56,978 nt of DNA, taken from Gemmatimonadales bacterium. Its GTDB lineage: Bacteria > Gemmatimonadota > Gemmatimonadetes > Gemmatimonadales > GWC2-71-9. The notes beneath the pieces were generated by a model that saw only the letters and a list, made by a program, of their open reading frames with translations, searched no databases and was not told the DNA's origin. The stretch's first letter is position 1. Each line of letters begins with the position of its first letter. Below are positions 45,825 through 54,615 of the stretch, piece by piece. Both the position numbers and the translations under genes were made by a program. The DNA is taken from the NCBI GenBank assembly GCA_025935995.1, contig JAICUF010000006.1:1-56978 (forward strand). Direction: 5' to 3'.

Positions 45825-48637
45825 CGCTTCGCGTCGAGCCAGTTGGGTCCGACGCCGATGTCCACCACCAGCGGAACCTGCAGCGTCGCGGCGCCCTCCA
45901 TATGCTCCCGGACGAGCGCCCGCATTCCCTCGAGCTCCCCCGCCGGCACCTCGAAGACGAGCTCGTCGTGTACCTGCAGGAGCATCCGGCTCTCGAGCCG
46001 GCGCCGCGCCAGCGCGTCGTGGATCCGGATCATGGCGACCTTGATGAGGTCCGCCGCCGAACCCTGCAGCGGCGAATTCTGGGCGTTGCGCTCGCCGTAG
46101 GCCCGCATGTTGAAGTTGCGGTCCTTGATCTCGGGGATGTAGCGCCGGCGCTTGAAGAGGGTCTCGACGTATCCCAGCTCGCGCGCGATCTCGACCTGGC
46201 GGTCGAGAAAGGCGCGCACGCCGGCGAACCGCTCGAAGTACCGCGCGATGAAGAGCCGCGCATCCTCGAGCGAGATGCCGAGCTTCCGGGACAGTGCGAA
46301 CGGGCCCTGCCCGTAGATGGTGGCGAAGTTGATCGTCTTGGCGCGGCCCCGCATCTCGGGTGTGACCAGGTCCGCGGGCACGCCGAAGATGAGCGCGGCG
46401 GTCTGCCGGTGAATGTCGCCGCCCTGGCGGAAGGCCTCGATGAAGGCCGGATCGCCGGAGAGATGCGCCATGAGCCGCAGCTCGATCTGCGAGTAGTCCG
46501 CAACGAGGAAGATGCGTTCGGACGTCGGCACGAAGCCGCGGCGGATCGCCTCGCCGCGCGGGGTGCGGATCGGGATGTTCTGGAGGTTGGGCTCGCTCGA
46601 GGAGAGGCGGCCGGTGGCGGCGCCGGTCTGGTTGAAGCTGGTGTGGATGCGGCCGGTCGCCCGCTGGACCCGGGTGGGCAGCGTGTCGACGTACGTGCTC
46701 TTGAGCTTCTGCAGCTCACGGTAGTCGAGGATGAGCTGCGGCAGCTCGTGCCCCATCGCCGCGAGCTGCTCCAGGACGTCGGCATCGGTCGAGGGGCCGG
46801 TCTTCGTCTTCTTGAGGACCGGGAGGCCCTGCTTCTCGAAGAGGATGGCGGCGAGCTGGCGGGGAGAATTCAGGTTGAGCGCCTCGCCAGCCACCTCGCC
46901 GATCCGGATCTCCAGTCGCGCCAGCTCCTCGGACAGCTCGCGCGAGAGCTCGGCGAAGAGCTCGGGGTCGATGGCGATGCCCGCCCATTCCATCTCGGTC
47001 AGCACCGGCACGAGCGGCATCTCGATCGTCCGGAACAGCTCCTCCATTCCGGTCTCGGCCAGCATCGGCGCGAAATAGTCGTGGAGCGCCAGAACGGTGG
47101 CGCTGTCCGCACCGCAATAGGCCGCGGCGGAAGGGATCGCCACTTCGGCGAACGGAACCTCGGCCTTTCCCTTGCCGGCCACCTCGCTGTAGGTCTGCAT
47201 CCCCCGCCCCAGGTGCTCGAGGGAGAGGGTGTCGATCGCGTGGGAGCGGCGTCCCGGGTCGAGGAGGAAGCTCGCGATCATCGAGTCGTAGACGACGCCG
47301 GCCAGCTCGACCCCGGCGCGGCGGAGCACCTGCCAGTCGTACTTGACGTTGTGGCCCGCCTTCGGGACCGACGGATCGCGGAGCAGGTCGACGAGCGGCG
47401 CGAGGGCCGGATCGGTGAGCGGCGGGAGATTCCGAACCGGATCCGGCGACGCGGCGAGATCGCCGCTTCGCTCGCGGTGGCCGAAGGGCAGGTACCACAC
47501 TTCGGACGGGCTCGCGGCGAGCGAAAGACCGACGAGCTCCGCGTCGTGCGGCTCGAGCGAGGTGGTCTCGGTATCGAGCGCCACGAGCGGCGCGGCGCGA
47601 AGCCGCGCCACGAGGCCGGGGATTTCGGCGGGATCGTCCACCACTACGCACTCGCAGGCGGGCGCGGTGTCGAGTGCGAGCCAGTCGGCGGCGGCGGGCG
47701 GCGCTTCCCCGCCGGCCTCCTCCTCGTCGGCATCGCCCGCGGGGGTGAAGCGGCGCGCCAGCGAATAGAACTCGAGCTCGCTCAGGAGCCGGACCACGGC
47801 GTCCCGATCGGGCTCGGCCATCGTGAGGCGGTCGAGGTCGAACTCCACCGGCACGTCGCACTGGATGGTGACGAGCTCCTTCGAGAGCCGCGCGGCATCG
47901 GCCTGCGCGAGCAGCGCCTCGCGCGGCCGCTTGCCGCTCACCTCCGCGGCGTGGGCCAGGATGTTCTCCAGGTCGCCGTAGTCGCCGATCAGCTTGAGCG
48001 CGCCCTTGTCGCCGATGCCCTTCACGCCGGGAACGTTGTCGGAGCTGTCGCCCACGAGCGCGAGGAAGTCGGTGACGCGCTCGGGCGGCACGCCGAGGCG
48101 CTCCGAGGCGTTCGACTGGTCCACCCAGATCTCGTCCACCGCGGCGGGCCCGCCGCGGCCCGGAGTCAGGAGCGCGACGCGCGGACCGATGAGCTGGTAG
48201 AAGTCCTTGTCTCCCGAGACGATGACGACCTGGAGGCCGCGCTCCGCGGCGCGAGTGGCGAGCGTGCCGATCACATCGTCGGCCTCGTAGCCGGGAACGG
48301 CCAGCAGCGGAAGGCGGAAGGCATCGAGCAGCTGACAGATGCGCTCCACCGACCGGTCGAAGTCGGCCTGCAGCTCCTGGCCCAGCTTCTGGCGCGTGCT
48401 CTTGTAGTCGGGGTAGCGCTCGGAGCGGAAGGAGACGCCGGCGTCGTTGATCCAGGCGATGTAGTCGGGCTGGTACTTCTCGCGGAGGCGGAGCAGGAAG
48501 TTCACCACGCCCCAGGCGGCCGAGGTGTTCTCACCCTTGGCCGTCCGGAGCGGGCGGGAGATCATGGCGAAGAACGCGCGGTAGATGAGCGCGTAGCCAT
48601 CGATGAGAAAGAGCTGGGGCGGGTCGTGCCGGGCCAT
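45821..48637 (-). CDS. polA: DNA polymerase I
   Basis: A 938-residue replication and repair enzyme with all three domains. The 5' nuclease starts FLIDGYALIYRAFFA; the 3'-5' exonuclease keeps LDTETTSLEP and YCGADSAT, so proofreading is probably active; the polymerase has ADYSQIELRLMAHLSGD and QVHDELVFEVP. The ATG at 48637 follows a TTG that would add two residues. It lies 12 nt downstream of the GWxTD lipoprotein gene and is probably co-transcribed. It ends in a 4-nt convergent overlap with MMPL. Confidence 0.96.
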   Translation of the reverse strand: MARHDPPQLFLIDGYALIYRAFFAMISRPLRTAKGENTSAAWGVVNFLLRLREKYQPDYIAWINDAGVSFRSERYPDYKSTRQKLGQELQADFDRSVERICQLLDAFRLPLLAVPGYEADDVIGTLATRAAERGLQVVIVSGDKDFYQLIGPRVALLTPGRGGPAAVDEIWVDQSNASERLGVPPERVTDFLALVGDSSDNVPGVKGIGDKGALKLIGDYGDLENILAHAAEVSGKRPREALLAQADAARLSKELVTIQCDVPVEFDLDRLTMAEPDRDAVVRLLSELEFYSLARRFTPAGDADEEEAGGEAPPAAADWLALDTAPACECVVVDDPAEIPGLVARLRAAPLVALDTETTSLEPHDAELVGLSLAASPSEVWYLPFGHRERSGDLAASPDPVRNLPPLTDPALAPLVDLLRDPSVPKAGHNVKYDWQVLRRAGVELAGVVYDSMIASFLLDPGRRSHAIDTLSLEHLGRGMQTYSEVAGKGKAEVPFAEVAIPSAAAYCGADSATVLALHDYFAPMLAETGMEELFRTIEMPLVPVLTEMEWAGIAIDPELFAELSRELSEELARLEIRIGEVAGEALNLNSPRQLAAILFEKQGLPVLKKTKTGPSTDADVLEQLAAMGHELPQLILDYRELQKLKSTYVDTLPTRVQRATGRIHTSFNQTGAATGRLSSSEPNLQNIPIRTPRGEAIRRGFVPTSERIFLVADYSQIELRLMAHLSGDPAFIEAFRQGGDIHRQTAALIFGVPADLVTPEMRGRAKTINFATIYGQGPFALSRKLGISLEDARLFIARYFERFAGVRAFLDRQVEIARELGYVETLFKRRRYIPEIKDRNFNMRAYGERNAQNSPLQGSAADLIKVAMIRIHDALARRRLESRMLLQVHDELVFEVPAGELEGMRALVREHMEGAATLQVPLVVDIGVGPNWLDAKR

Positions 48638-48649
48638 CCGCAAAGCTAA

Positions 48650-50029
48650 CTAATACCCGAGCCGCTCGAGCCTCCCGCGCGCCAGCTCGAAATCGGACCG
48701 CGACTGCGGATCGAGGCGCAGGCGGCCGAAGTTGGTCTCGTCCACGAAGTAGAGCGACACGCGCAGGTTGATGTAGGTCCAGCGGAGCACGCGCCCGCCC
48801 ACCTGCCCCGGCGTCGTTTCGTACGCCTCGTCGGGCTCGCCGAGCGTGATGAAGACCTCCCCACGGTCGGTGCGCCAGCCGGGGATCCCCTCCTCGCGGA
48901 AGCGCTGGCTGGCGATGGCGAGGCGCGTGAAGTAACCGTTGAGCGCCTCGTTTTCGGGCGTCGCCGGATTGGGATCGGTGGAGCGGTAGAAGGTGCGCCA
49001 GAGCGCGGGCCGTTCGGCGGGCGGGGCCTTCCGCAGCGAGTCGAGGGCCGCGCGGTGCCCGAAGTAGCGGAGCAGGCTCAGCATGTCGTCGAAGTTGGTG
49101 ACGACCCACGCGGTCGAGAACGAGACCAGGGCCGACGTCTGGCGCGCGCGGTCCCCCTGCCCTACCACCAGCTTGAGCTCACCCAGCGCCATGCTGTCCG
49201 GCCGGAGCCGCAGGACCTGGCTCTCCACGTCGTGGCCGCCCTGGAACTGCAGCGAGTCGCGGTAGACGACGCTGTCCGTTTCGGTCCGCACCTCGAACGG
49301 CACGCGGGTCGGCGCGGCGAAGCCGTACCCCTCGATGTACGCCAGCAGCGTGTCGCCGCCCCACGCGACGGTGCCGCGGGGATTGATCACGACCGACAGC
49401 GTGTCGGACCGGGAGTCACGCGCGCGCACCTGATAGGCGAGAATCGGCTGCGTCGTGCTGCCGGCGGGAAATGCCGGCGCCGTGTAATCGACCGAGGCGC
49501 TCGATGTGTTGCCGGTCGTGGGATCACGCAGCTGCACGGTGACGTGATAGGGACCCGGCACGAGGCGGAAGACCTGCTGGAACAGCACACTCTCGTCGGC
49601 CCGCTGCGTCTCGAGGAACGTGGGCACCCGCACCAGCTGGTCGCGTCCGACGGTGATGGGCGCCGCGCCGGTGTGCGCGAAGGTAATCTCGACGTGGTAG
49701 CGCGCCGCGAAGCTGTTGCCTTCCTTCTGGAAGCTGAACGCGCGGTTCTCGAGCGACAGCGCGAGCACGGCGATCGTGGTGTCCGCCGGGCCCGCGGCGG
49801 ACGTGATGGACCCCACGAACGGCATCGGATCGGTGGCGGCGAGCCGCCCCACGCGCCGGTAATAGGCGGGCAGGTTGAGGAACTGCGTCAGCGTTTCGCT
49901 CGGCTTGACCTCCGTGTTGCTCCCTACCCTGCTCCAGCTTCCGCAGCCTGCCAGCAGCCCCGCTGCCAGGAGCGCGCTGCAGGCGTGTCGACGCGTCACA
50001 CATACCCCCACGGTGGAAGAAACCGCCAT
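48650..50029 (-). CDS. GWxTD-domain lipoprotein
   Basis: A 459-residue lipoprotein: signal with lipobox LLAGC at about residue 29, a beta-rich region (about 60-320), then a GWxTD domain with GIPGWRTDRGEVFITLGEPDE near residue 388. GWxTD domains are typical of Bacteroidota and Gemmatimonadota and have no settled role. The ATG at 50029 is preferred over a GTG 6 nt before it because AAGG lies a suitable distance upstream. It shares a divergent promoter region with the kinase gene and precedes polA. Confidence 0.87.
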   Translation of the reverse strand: MAVSSTVGVCVTRRHACSALLAAGLLAGCGSWSRVGSNTEVKPSETLTQFLNLPAYYRRVGRLAATDPMPFVGSITSAAGPADTTIAVLALSLENRAFSFQKEGNSFAARYHVEITFAHTGAAPITVGRDQLVRVPTFLETQRADESVLFQQVFRLVPGPYHVTVQLRDPTTGNTSSASVDYTAPAFPAGSTTQPILAYQVRARDSRSDTLSVVINPRGTVAWGGDTLLAYIEGYGFAAPTRVPFEVRTETDSVVYRDSLQFQGGHDVESQVLRLRPDSMALGELKLVVGQGDRARQTSALVSFSTAWVVTNFDDMLSLLRYFGHRAALDSLRKAPPAERPALWRTFYRSTDPNPATPENEALNGYFTRLAIASQRFREEGIPGWRTDRGEVFITLGEPDEAYETTPGQVGGRVLRWTYINLRVSLYFVDETNFGRLRLDPQSRSDFELARGRLERLGY

Positions 50030-50050
50030 CCCCACCTTGTCCCGGCGGGT

Positions 50051-50080
50051 ACGTTAGTGACGGCCGCGTTCGAGCGTCAA
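50051..50080 (-). promoter_or_regulatory. Promoter of the GWxTD lipoprotein-polA unit
   Basis: Minus strand: TTGACG (50080-50075), 18-base spacer, TAACGT (50056-50051). It would give a leader of about 15 nt to the ATG at 50029. Confidence 0.55.
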
Positions 50081-50119
50081 GCACATGCGTCACACCCGCG
50101 CGCGCCGTAAACCCCGAAC

Positions 50120-50148
50120 TTGCTGGGGGATGCGGAATCCAGTAGCTT
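50120..50148 (+). promoter_or_regulatory. Promoter of the kinase-pyrE unit
   Basis: TTGCTG (50120-50125), 17-base spacer, TAGCTT (50143-50148), then 9 nt to the ATG at 50158. The predicted leader is 0-3 nt. Confidence 0.55.
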
Positions 50149-50157
50149 GGCAGGCCA

Positions 50158-51057
50158 ATGACTTCGGACAATTTCGTCGGCCGCACGGTTGCGGGATACC
50201 GGCTCGTCAAGCACATCGGCGAAGGCGGCACGGCAGACGTCTATCGTGCGGAGCACCCCGACAAGGGGCTGGCCGCCGTGAAGATCCTGCGCCCCCGGCT
50301 GGCGCAGGATCCGGTCGCGGTCAAGCGCTTTCTCCGCGAGGCGGAGTTCGGCAAGCGCGTGTCCCACCCCAACATCGTCCGGACCTACGATTACGGCGAA
50401 GCCGACGGGATGCACTTCCTCGCGCTCGAATGGGCCGAGGGCGAACCGCTGGCGGAGTTCGTCAACCGGTCGGGCAACCTGGCCCCGCCGCTGGTGGCGC
50501 GGATCGTCGAGCAGATCGGCGCCGCCCTCGCGTCGGCGCACAAGTCCGGGATCATCCACCGCGATCTCAAGCCGGCCAACATCATGTACAACCCGGCGAC
50601 CCAGGAGGCCAAGCTCCTGGACTTCGGGATCGCGCGGGACTCGGAGGTGGACGCCGAAGAGCGCCTGACCCGGGCCGGGTTCTTCGTCGGGACGCTGCAG
50701 TACGTGGCCCCCGAGGCCCTGAGCGGCGAGCTCGTGAACGAGCAGGCCGATGTCTACAGCCTGGCGACGATCGCGTACTACCTGCTCACGGGCGCGTTGC
50801 CATTCGCCGGCAAGAGCCCGCGGGAGTTGTTTCAGCAACTACTGTCTCAGTCGCCGACGCCGATCAACCAGGCGACCAAGGGGCTCCGGTTTTCGCCCGC
50901 GATCGAGAGCGCCGTCATGTGCGGACTCGAACGGGATCTCTCGAAGCGATGCCGGACCGTGGAGGAGTTTGCCCGGACCTTCTGCGCGGCGGTAAGTCAG
51001 GAGGGAGGGAAGAAGGGCGGGTTTCTCTCCTCGCTGTTCCGCAAGGGCAGTTCGTGA
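50158..51057 (+). CDS. Soluble Ser/Thr protein kinase (Hanks type)
   Basis: A 299-residue cytosolic kinase. GEGGTADVYRAE (Gly-rich loop), AVKIL (Lys), HRDLKPANIMYN (catalytic loop), LLDFGIARD (DFG) and VAPEAL (APE-like) are all intact. There is no membrane segment and no sensor domain, only a basic C-terminal tail (GGKKGGFLSSLFRKGSS). Targets are unknown. It overlaps pyrE by 4 nt (GTGA), which suggests a link with nucleotide supply but does not prove it. Well-spaced promoter at 50120. Confidence 0.92.
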   Translation: MTSDNFVGRTVAGYRLVKHIGEGGTADVYRAEHPDKGLAAVKILRPRLAQDPVAVKRFLREAEFGKRVSHPNIVRTYDYGEADGMHFLALEWAEGEPLAEFVNRSGNLAPPLVARIVEQIGAALASAHKSGIIHRDLKPANIMYNPATQEAKLLDFGIARDSEVDAEERLTRAGFFVGTLQYVAPEALSGELVNEQADVYSLATIAYYLLTGALPFAGKSPRELFQQLLSQSPTPINQATKGLRFSPAIESAVMCGLERDLSKRCRTVEEFARTFCAAVSQEGGKKGGFLSSLFRKGSS

Positions 51058-51611
51058 CCCCGCTGCACCGGCTCGAGCAGCTGTTGCTCGAACGATCGGT
51101 GCAACGGGGTGACTTCGTTCTCGCGTCGGGACAGCGCTCTTCCTATTACATCGACTGCCGCCTGACGACGATGTCAGCCGAAGGCCTGGCGTTGATCGGG
51201 CAGGCCGGGCTGGCTGCGATTCGAGATCGCGGATGGAAGGCGCTGGCAATCGGCGGGCTGACGATGGGGGCGGATCCGGTCGCCTATGCCATCGCGGCAG
51301 GGAGTTTCGGCAGCCCGGACCAGCTCGATGCTTTCAGCGTCAGGAAGGACGCCAAGCTCCACGGGACCCGACGCCAGATCGAGGGAAACTTCCAGGCCGG
51401 CGAACCTGTCATCGTAGTGGAAGACGTCATCACCTCCGGTGGCTCGGCGCTCCAAGCCATCGAAGCGCTCACCTCGGCCGGCGGGAAAGTAGTCGGAGTG
51501 CTGGCCGTCGTAGACCGGGAGCAGGGCGGGGCAGAGCGGATAGGAGCGGCTGGCCATGAAGTCGTATCCCTCACTACTGCCAGAGCGCTCGGGCTCGGCA
51601 CTCAAGGCTGA
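51054..51611 (+). CDS. pyrE: Orotate phosphoribosyltransferase
   Basis: A 185-residue PRPP-dependent enzyme of pyrimidine synthesis: orotate + PRPP gives OMP and pyrophosphate. FVLASGQRSSYYIDCR near the N-terminus, AFSVRKDAKLHG for orotate/PRPP contact, and the PRPP loop VIVVEDVITSGGS are typical of PyrE. The start is GTG at 51054 inside the kinase's stop region, with AGGGCAG a few nt upstream. Length is about the family norm. Confidence 0.9.
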   Translation: MTPLHRLEQLLLERSVQRGDFVLASGQRSSYYIDCRLTTMSAEGLALIGQAGLAAIRDRGWKALAIGGLTMGADPVAYAIAAGSFGSPDQLDAFSVRKDAKLHGTRRQIEGNFQAGEPVIVVEDVITSGGSALQAIEALTSAGGKVVGVLAVVDREQGGAERIGAAGHEVVSLTTARALGLGTQG

Positions 51612-51678
51612 CCCCTGCCGTCGGCATCGGGGCCTCACCGGCGCCTAGCAGAAAACAGTAACCCGACAGACTACCGAC

Positions 51679-51915
51679 ATGAGTGCACCAGCGCCTTTCC
51701 CGGTCCGGCTGCAGCGCGTTGCCCGCGTCCTCAGATGGAGCGTCGGTGCCATGGTGCTGTCATTTGGGCTCGCGTGGCTGGGCGCCGTGCGCAGCTCGCC
51801 GCTCTCCATCCGCATCGCCGTTCTGGCCGGCGCGGCGGGCTTTCTGGTGGCCACCCTCTGCTTCGTCTGGCTTGCGATTCAGGCCATGAGCCGCAGGCGC
51901 CAGGGGCGGGGATGA
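51679..51915 (+). CDS. Small two-helix membrane protein
   Basis: A 78-residue protein with two hydrophobic helices (about residues 22-40 and 46-68) joined by a short polar loop and ending in a basic tail (SRRRQGRG). No family recognised. It overlaps the next gene by 4 nt (ATGA), the first of a run of small overlapping genes after pyrE, so it is likely translated with them. Confidence 0.6.
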   Translation: MSAPAPFPVRLQRVARVLRWSVGAMVLSFGLAWLGAVRSSPLSIRIAVLAGAAGFLVATLCFVWLAIQAMSRRRQGRG

Positions 51916-52364
51916 AGCGCTGGATGGTCTTCGGCGCGGTGATCGCTCTGGCGGCGATCGCGCTCTGGAGGTCGCTCACGCTGTACTCGAACGTGAAGCC
52001 GGATCCTGTGATGGATCCGGCCGAGCTCGGCCTCGCGCGCCGCGTGCTGTCGCTGGCCCTGGCCGGCGACTCGAGCGGCGCGACGCGAACCGGCGCCAGC
52101 CAGGCAGCGGTGCGCTGGGCCCTTGCGGCGGTGCGCCGCGACTCCGGCATGGTCCGCGGGTGGACCCGGGCCACCGAGACCACAGCCCGGGCCCAGCGGA
52201 GGGATACCGTGATCCGGACCTGGTTCACGACGGCGGCGCTGCAGCGCTGCTCAGGCGCGGCGGAGCTGGTGGCTCGATTCATTCATGAGCCCCATCGGCT
52301 CCGGCTGCTGGAGCTCGAGTCGCCATGCCTGCCGATCGCGCCCATAACGTTCGAGCTCGAATGA
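51912..52364 (+). CDS. Unknown single-helix envelope protein
   Basis: A 150-residue protein that begins with a basic residue pair and one hydrophobic helix (RWMVFGAVIALAAIALW), then a mainly helical, Arg-rich domain. It has the profile of a membrane-anchored periplasmic or cytoplasmic protein; orientation is not clear. No motif recognised. Both ends overlap neighbours (ATGA at each), so it belongs to the small-gene operon. Confidence 0.65.
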   Translation: MKRWMVFGAVIALAAIALWRSLTLYSNVKPDPVMDPAELGLARRVLSLALAGDSSGATRTGASQAAVRWALAAVRRDSGMVRGWTRATETTARAQRRDTVIRTWFTTAALQRCSGAAELVARFIHEPHRLRLLELESPCLPIAPITFELE

Positions 52365-52663
52365 AGCGGCACCGCCAGTCTCTCTTCGAGCCGCTGACCT
52401 GGCGACGGGGGCTGATCTATGCGCTCGCGTTTCCGGCTTCGCTCCTGGCGGCACTCGTTTTCATGTATGGTGTCGCGGCGTACAAGATGGGATACCACTG
52501 GAGCGAGATGGATTGGGATGGCAGCGGCCACACGTCGATCGGCGAGTTCCTGCACAGCCGCGACGTCGGAAACCGGATCGTGCAGCAGGGCGGTCGCCTG
52601 TGCGCCGAGTTCTACGAGATGAGCAATGGCCGGCGGATCCGGCTTTCATGCCCCACAAGCTGA
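52361..52663 (+). CDS. Membrane-anchored EF-hand protein
   Basis: A 100-residue protein. One membrane helix (about residues 18-40) is followed by a canonical 12-residue calcium loop DWDGSGHTSIGE at about residues 52-63, with Asp, Asp, Ser and a final Glu in the right places, and then a short domain with one or two Cys (LCAEFYEM, LSCPTS). It could sense calcium outside the membrane. It overlaps the histidine-phosphatase gene by 16 nt. Confidence 0.7.
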   Translation: MKRHRQSLFEPLTWRRGLIYALAFPASLLAALVFMYGVAAYKMGYHWSEMDWDGSGHTSIGEFLHSRDVGNRIVQQGGRLCAEFYEMSNGRRIRLSCPTS

Positions 52664-53226
52664 CCCCGATCCGCGTCGCGCTGACCGTGCTCGGCCTGCT
52701 GGCGACGGCGCCGATTCCGGCGCGGGCGCAGGCGAGCATCGTGATCCTGGCACGCCACGGCGAAAAGGCGGCCGAGCCGGCCGGCGATCCCGCGCTGTCG
52801 GCAGCGGGGGAGGCGCGCGCGACCGCGCTCGCCCAGGCCGTTGGCGCGGTGCGGATCGATGCTGTCTTCGTGACCGAATACCGGCGCACCCAGCGCACGG
52901 GCGCGCCGGCCGCATCCGCGCGCGGGCTCCAGGAAACGATCATCCCCGTCAGCGGAGACTCGATCGCGCACGCGCGAGCCGTGGCCGCCGCGCTCCGGGC
53001 CCGCCCGGCCGGCGACGCGGTGCTCGCAGTGGAGCACAGCAACACGATTCCGGCCATCATCGCCGCGCTGGGTGGACCGTCGCTGCCCGAGCTCTGCCGC
53101 GACGAATATTCGACCCTCTTCGTACTGATCCTCATGCCCGGCCGCCCCGCTCGACTCGTCCGATCCAGCTTTGGCGCCGCCGATCCGCCGGGGGGCGGCT
53201 GCGCCGCTCCGGCCATGAGCCGCTGA
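52648..53226 (+). CDS. Exported histidine phosphatase (PGM-like)
   Basis: A 192-residue protein with a signal peptide (ends near ARAQA) and a branch-1 histidine-phosphatase fold: catalytic RHGEK at the mature N-terminus, VTEYRRTQRTGAPAA as the second Arg region, and VEHSNTIPAII with the second His. Substrates of this class are diverse. The ATG at 52648 is the one that gives a proper signal peptide. It overlaps the EF-hand gene by 16 nt in a different frame. Confidence 0.85.
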   Translation: MPHKLTPIRVALTVLGLLATAPIPARAQASIVILARHGEKAAEPAGDPALSAAGEARATALAQAVGAVRIDAVFVTEYRRTQRTGAPAASARGLQETIIPVSGDSIAHARAVAAALRARPAGDAVLAVEHSNTIPAIIAALGGPSLPELCRDEYSTLFVLILMPGRPARLVRSSFGAADPPGGGCAAPAMSR

Positions 53227-53232
53227 GGCAAA

Positions 53233-53661
53233 GTGCAGCCCGGAGAGACGCCGCAGCCCGCGGCTGCACCGGAAGCTGCGGCCGCGCCCGCCACCACGGC
53301 GCCGGACGGCCGCCGGCATCTCGTGGTGGTGACGACGCGCGAGGTCGACCTCAAGCGGGACACCGCCGCGCCGCCGACCAGCCGCCTGGTGACCCGTTTC
53401 TGGCATCCGCGTGATCGGTGCTGGACCGAGAACTACTTCGAGACGCTGGAGCACGCAGCACGCCTCTTCGTCGACGAGAGCGGCTGGCTGCTGATCCAGC
53501 AGCAGGCGGTGGCGGGGCCGCTCGCCTGGGAACTCATCTTCGAGGCCCGCCGCGCCGACTTCGCTCGACCCAGCACCGACGACATCCTGCGGGACATCGG
53601 CATAAGCCGTGAGCGGGTCGACCGGCTGCTCGAGGGCCCGCCGGGTGGCGGACCGCGGTGA
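53233..53661 (+). CDS. Unknown protein, 142 residues
   Basis: An Ala/Pro-rich disordered N-terminus of about 25 residues leads into a compact domain with RHLVVVTTREVDLKRD and TRFWHPRDRCWTENYFETLEHAARLF, followed by a helical end (DDILRDIGISRERVDRLL). No family recognised. The start is GTG, 6 nt after the phosphatase stop. No signal peptide, so probably cytoplasmic. Confidence 0.6.
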   Translation: MQPGETPQPAAAPEAAAAPATTAPDGRRHLVVVTTREVDLKRDTAAPPTSRLVTRFWHPRDRCWTENYFETLEHAARLFVDESGWLLIQQQAVAGPLAWELIFEARRADFARPSTDDILRDIGISRERVDRLLEGPPGGGPR

Positions 53662-53696
53662 GCGGGCTACCTTCCGGGGACCAAGAGGAGGGATGC

Positions 53697-53894
53697 ATGA
53701 GCACTCAGGTCCCCGTGGTCCGTCCCGGAAACAGCCTCGTCGCGCCGCCCGGCGCGGAGGGTCCGATCGTCCGCCGCCGGTCGTCGGCGCTGCGCCAGCT
53801 GGGGCGCACCGCGCGCGCGGCCGCCGAGCTGGTACTCGTGGCAGCCGATGCCGTGGCCGATCGCGTGCTCGAGGTGATCGGCTCGCGCCGCTAG
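53697..53894 (+). CDS. Small protein with amphipathic C-terminal helix
   Basis: A 65-residue protein. A polar Pro-rich start is followed by a long basic, then hydrophobic helix (ALRQLGRTARAAAELVLVAADAVADRVLEVI). The purine-rich AGAGGAGGG at 53684-53692 gives a strong SD for the ATG at 53697. No family recognised. It ends directly against the convergent beta-barrel gene, with no bases between. Confidence 0.6.
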   Translation: MSTQVPVVRPGNSLVAPPGAEGPIVRRRSSALRQLGRTARAAAELVLVAADAVADRVLEVIGSRR

Positions 53895-54536
53895 TCAGCG
53901 GAGCGTGATACCGGCCTGCAGGGTGGCGATGCCGACGCCGAGGATATAGTCGTCGTACGGGCGGGCGGCGCCGCGGAACCGGATGGCCAGGCCGACCCCG
54001 ACTCGCCCGGCACCGGGGAACCAGTCGATCCCGGCGCCGGCGCTCACGCCGGGGGCGATCGCGGTGCGGCTATCCGAGCGGGTGAACTCCGGTACCACCT
54101 GGCCGTTGTCCTGGCGGACCGTGCGGTAGTCGTTCGTCTCGTGAAGGCCGTAGGCTCCGACGCCTGCTTCGAGCCAGGGCCGCATCGGGCCCCGCGCCGG
54201 TGTCCAGCGCACAACCGGACCCGCGTGCCATACGTCGTTCACCCGGTCCCAGTCCCGATCGACCACGACGCCGCCGACGTCCTCGCCCTCGACGTGCTGA
54301 TGCAGGCGGTCATACCGCGACCAGCCGCCATCGAGGCCGACGGCGAAGTTCGCGCCGATCGGGCGGAGAACCGAGGCCTGGAGGGACAGGGACCCGTGGG
54401 AGAAGCTGCCCTGATCCAGCTCGGTGGCGTAACCTCCGGCGGCGCCGACGATCCAGCGGTGCTGAGCCGGGAGCGCGGGTGCGAACGTCACGGCAGCCGC
54501 GAGGGTGAGGAACAGGCGACTTGAACTGCGGAACAT
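53895..54536 (-). CDS. Outer-membrane beta-barrel protein
   Basis: A 213-residue exported protein. After a signal peptide (ends near ALPAQ) the sequence alternates as short amphipathic strands with aromatic and Gly residues: WIVGAAGGYATEL, LQASVLRPIGANFAVGLDGGWSRY, WLEAGVGAYGLHE, GVSAGAGIDWFP, with a final strand LQAGITLR. This suggests an 8-strand OmpA/OmpW-like barrel. The final residue is Arg rather than the usual aromatic. Function unknown. CTGGAG stands 6 nt before the ATG. Confidence 0.75.
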   Translation of the reverse strand: MFRSSSRLFLTLAAAVTFAPALPAQHRWIVGAAGGYATELDQGSFSHGSLSLQASVLRPIGANFAVGLDGGWSRYDRLHQHVEGEDVGGVVVDRDWDRVNDVWHAGPVVRWTPARGPMRPWLEAGVGAYGLHETNDYRTVRQDNGQVVPEFTRSDSRTAIAPGVSAGAGIDWFPGAGRVGVGLAIRFRGAARPYDDYILGVGIATLQAGITLR

Positions 54537-54615
54537 GCGGGCTCCAGGCGTCAGGTTGCGTCAATCTGTACGGCACGCGTCCCCTGTGCGTGACTTTCGC
54601 GGATCCTTACTGAAC

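Noticed and set aside
45764-48649. A 961-codon open frame on the plus strand across polA.
   Set aside because: It mirrors polA; the translation is rich in Arg, Glu, His and has no domain. High GC leaves long antisense frames open.
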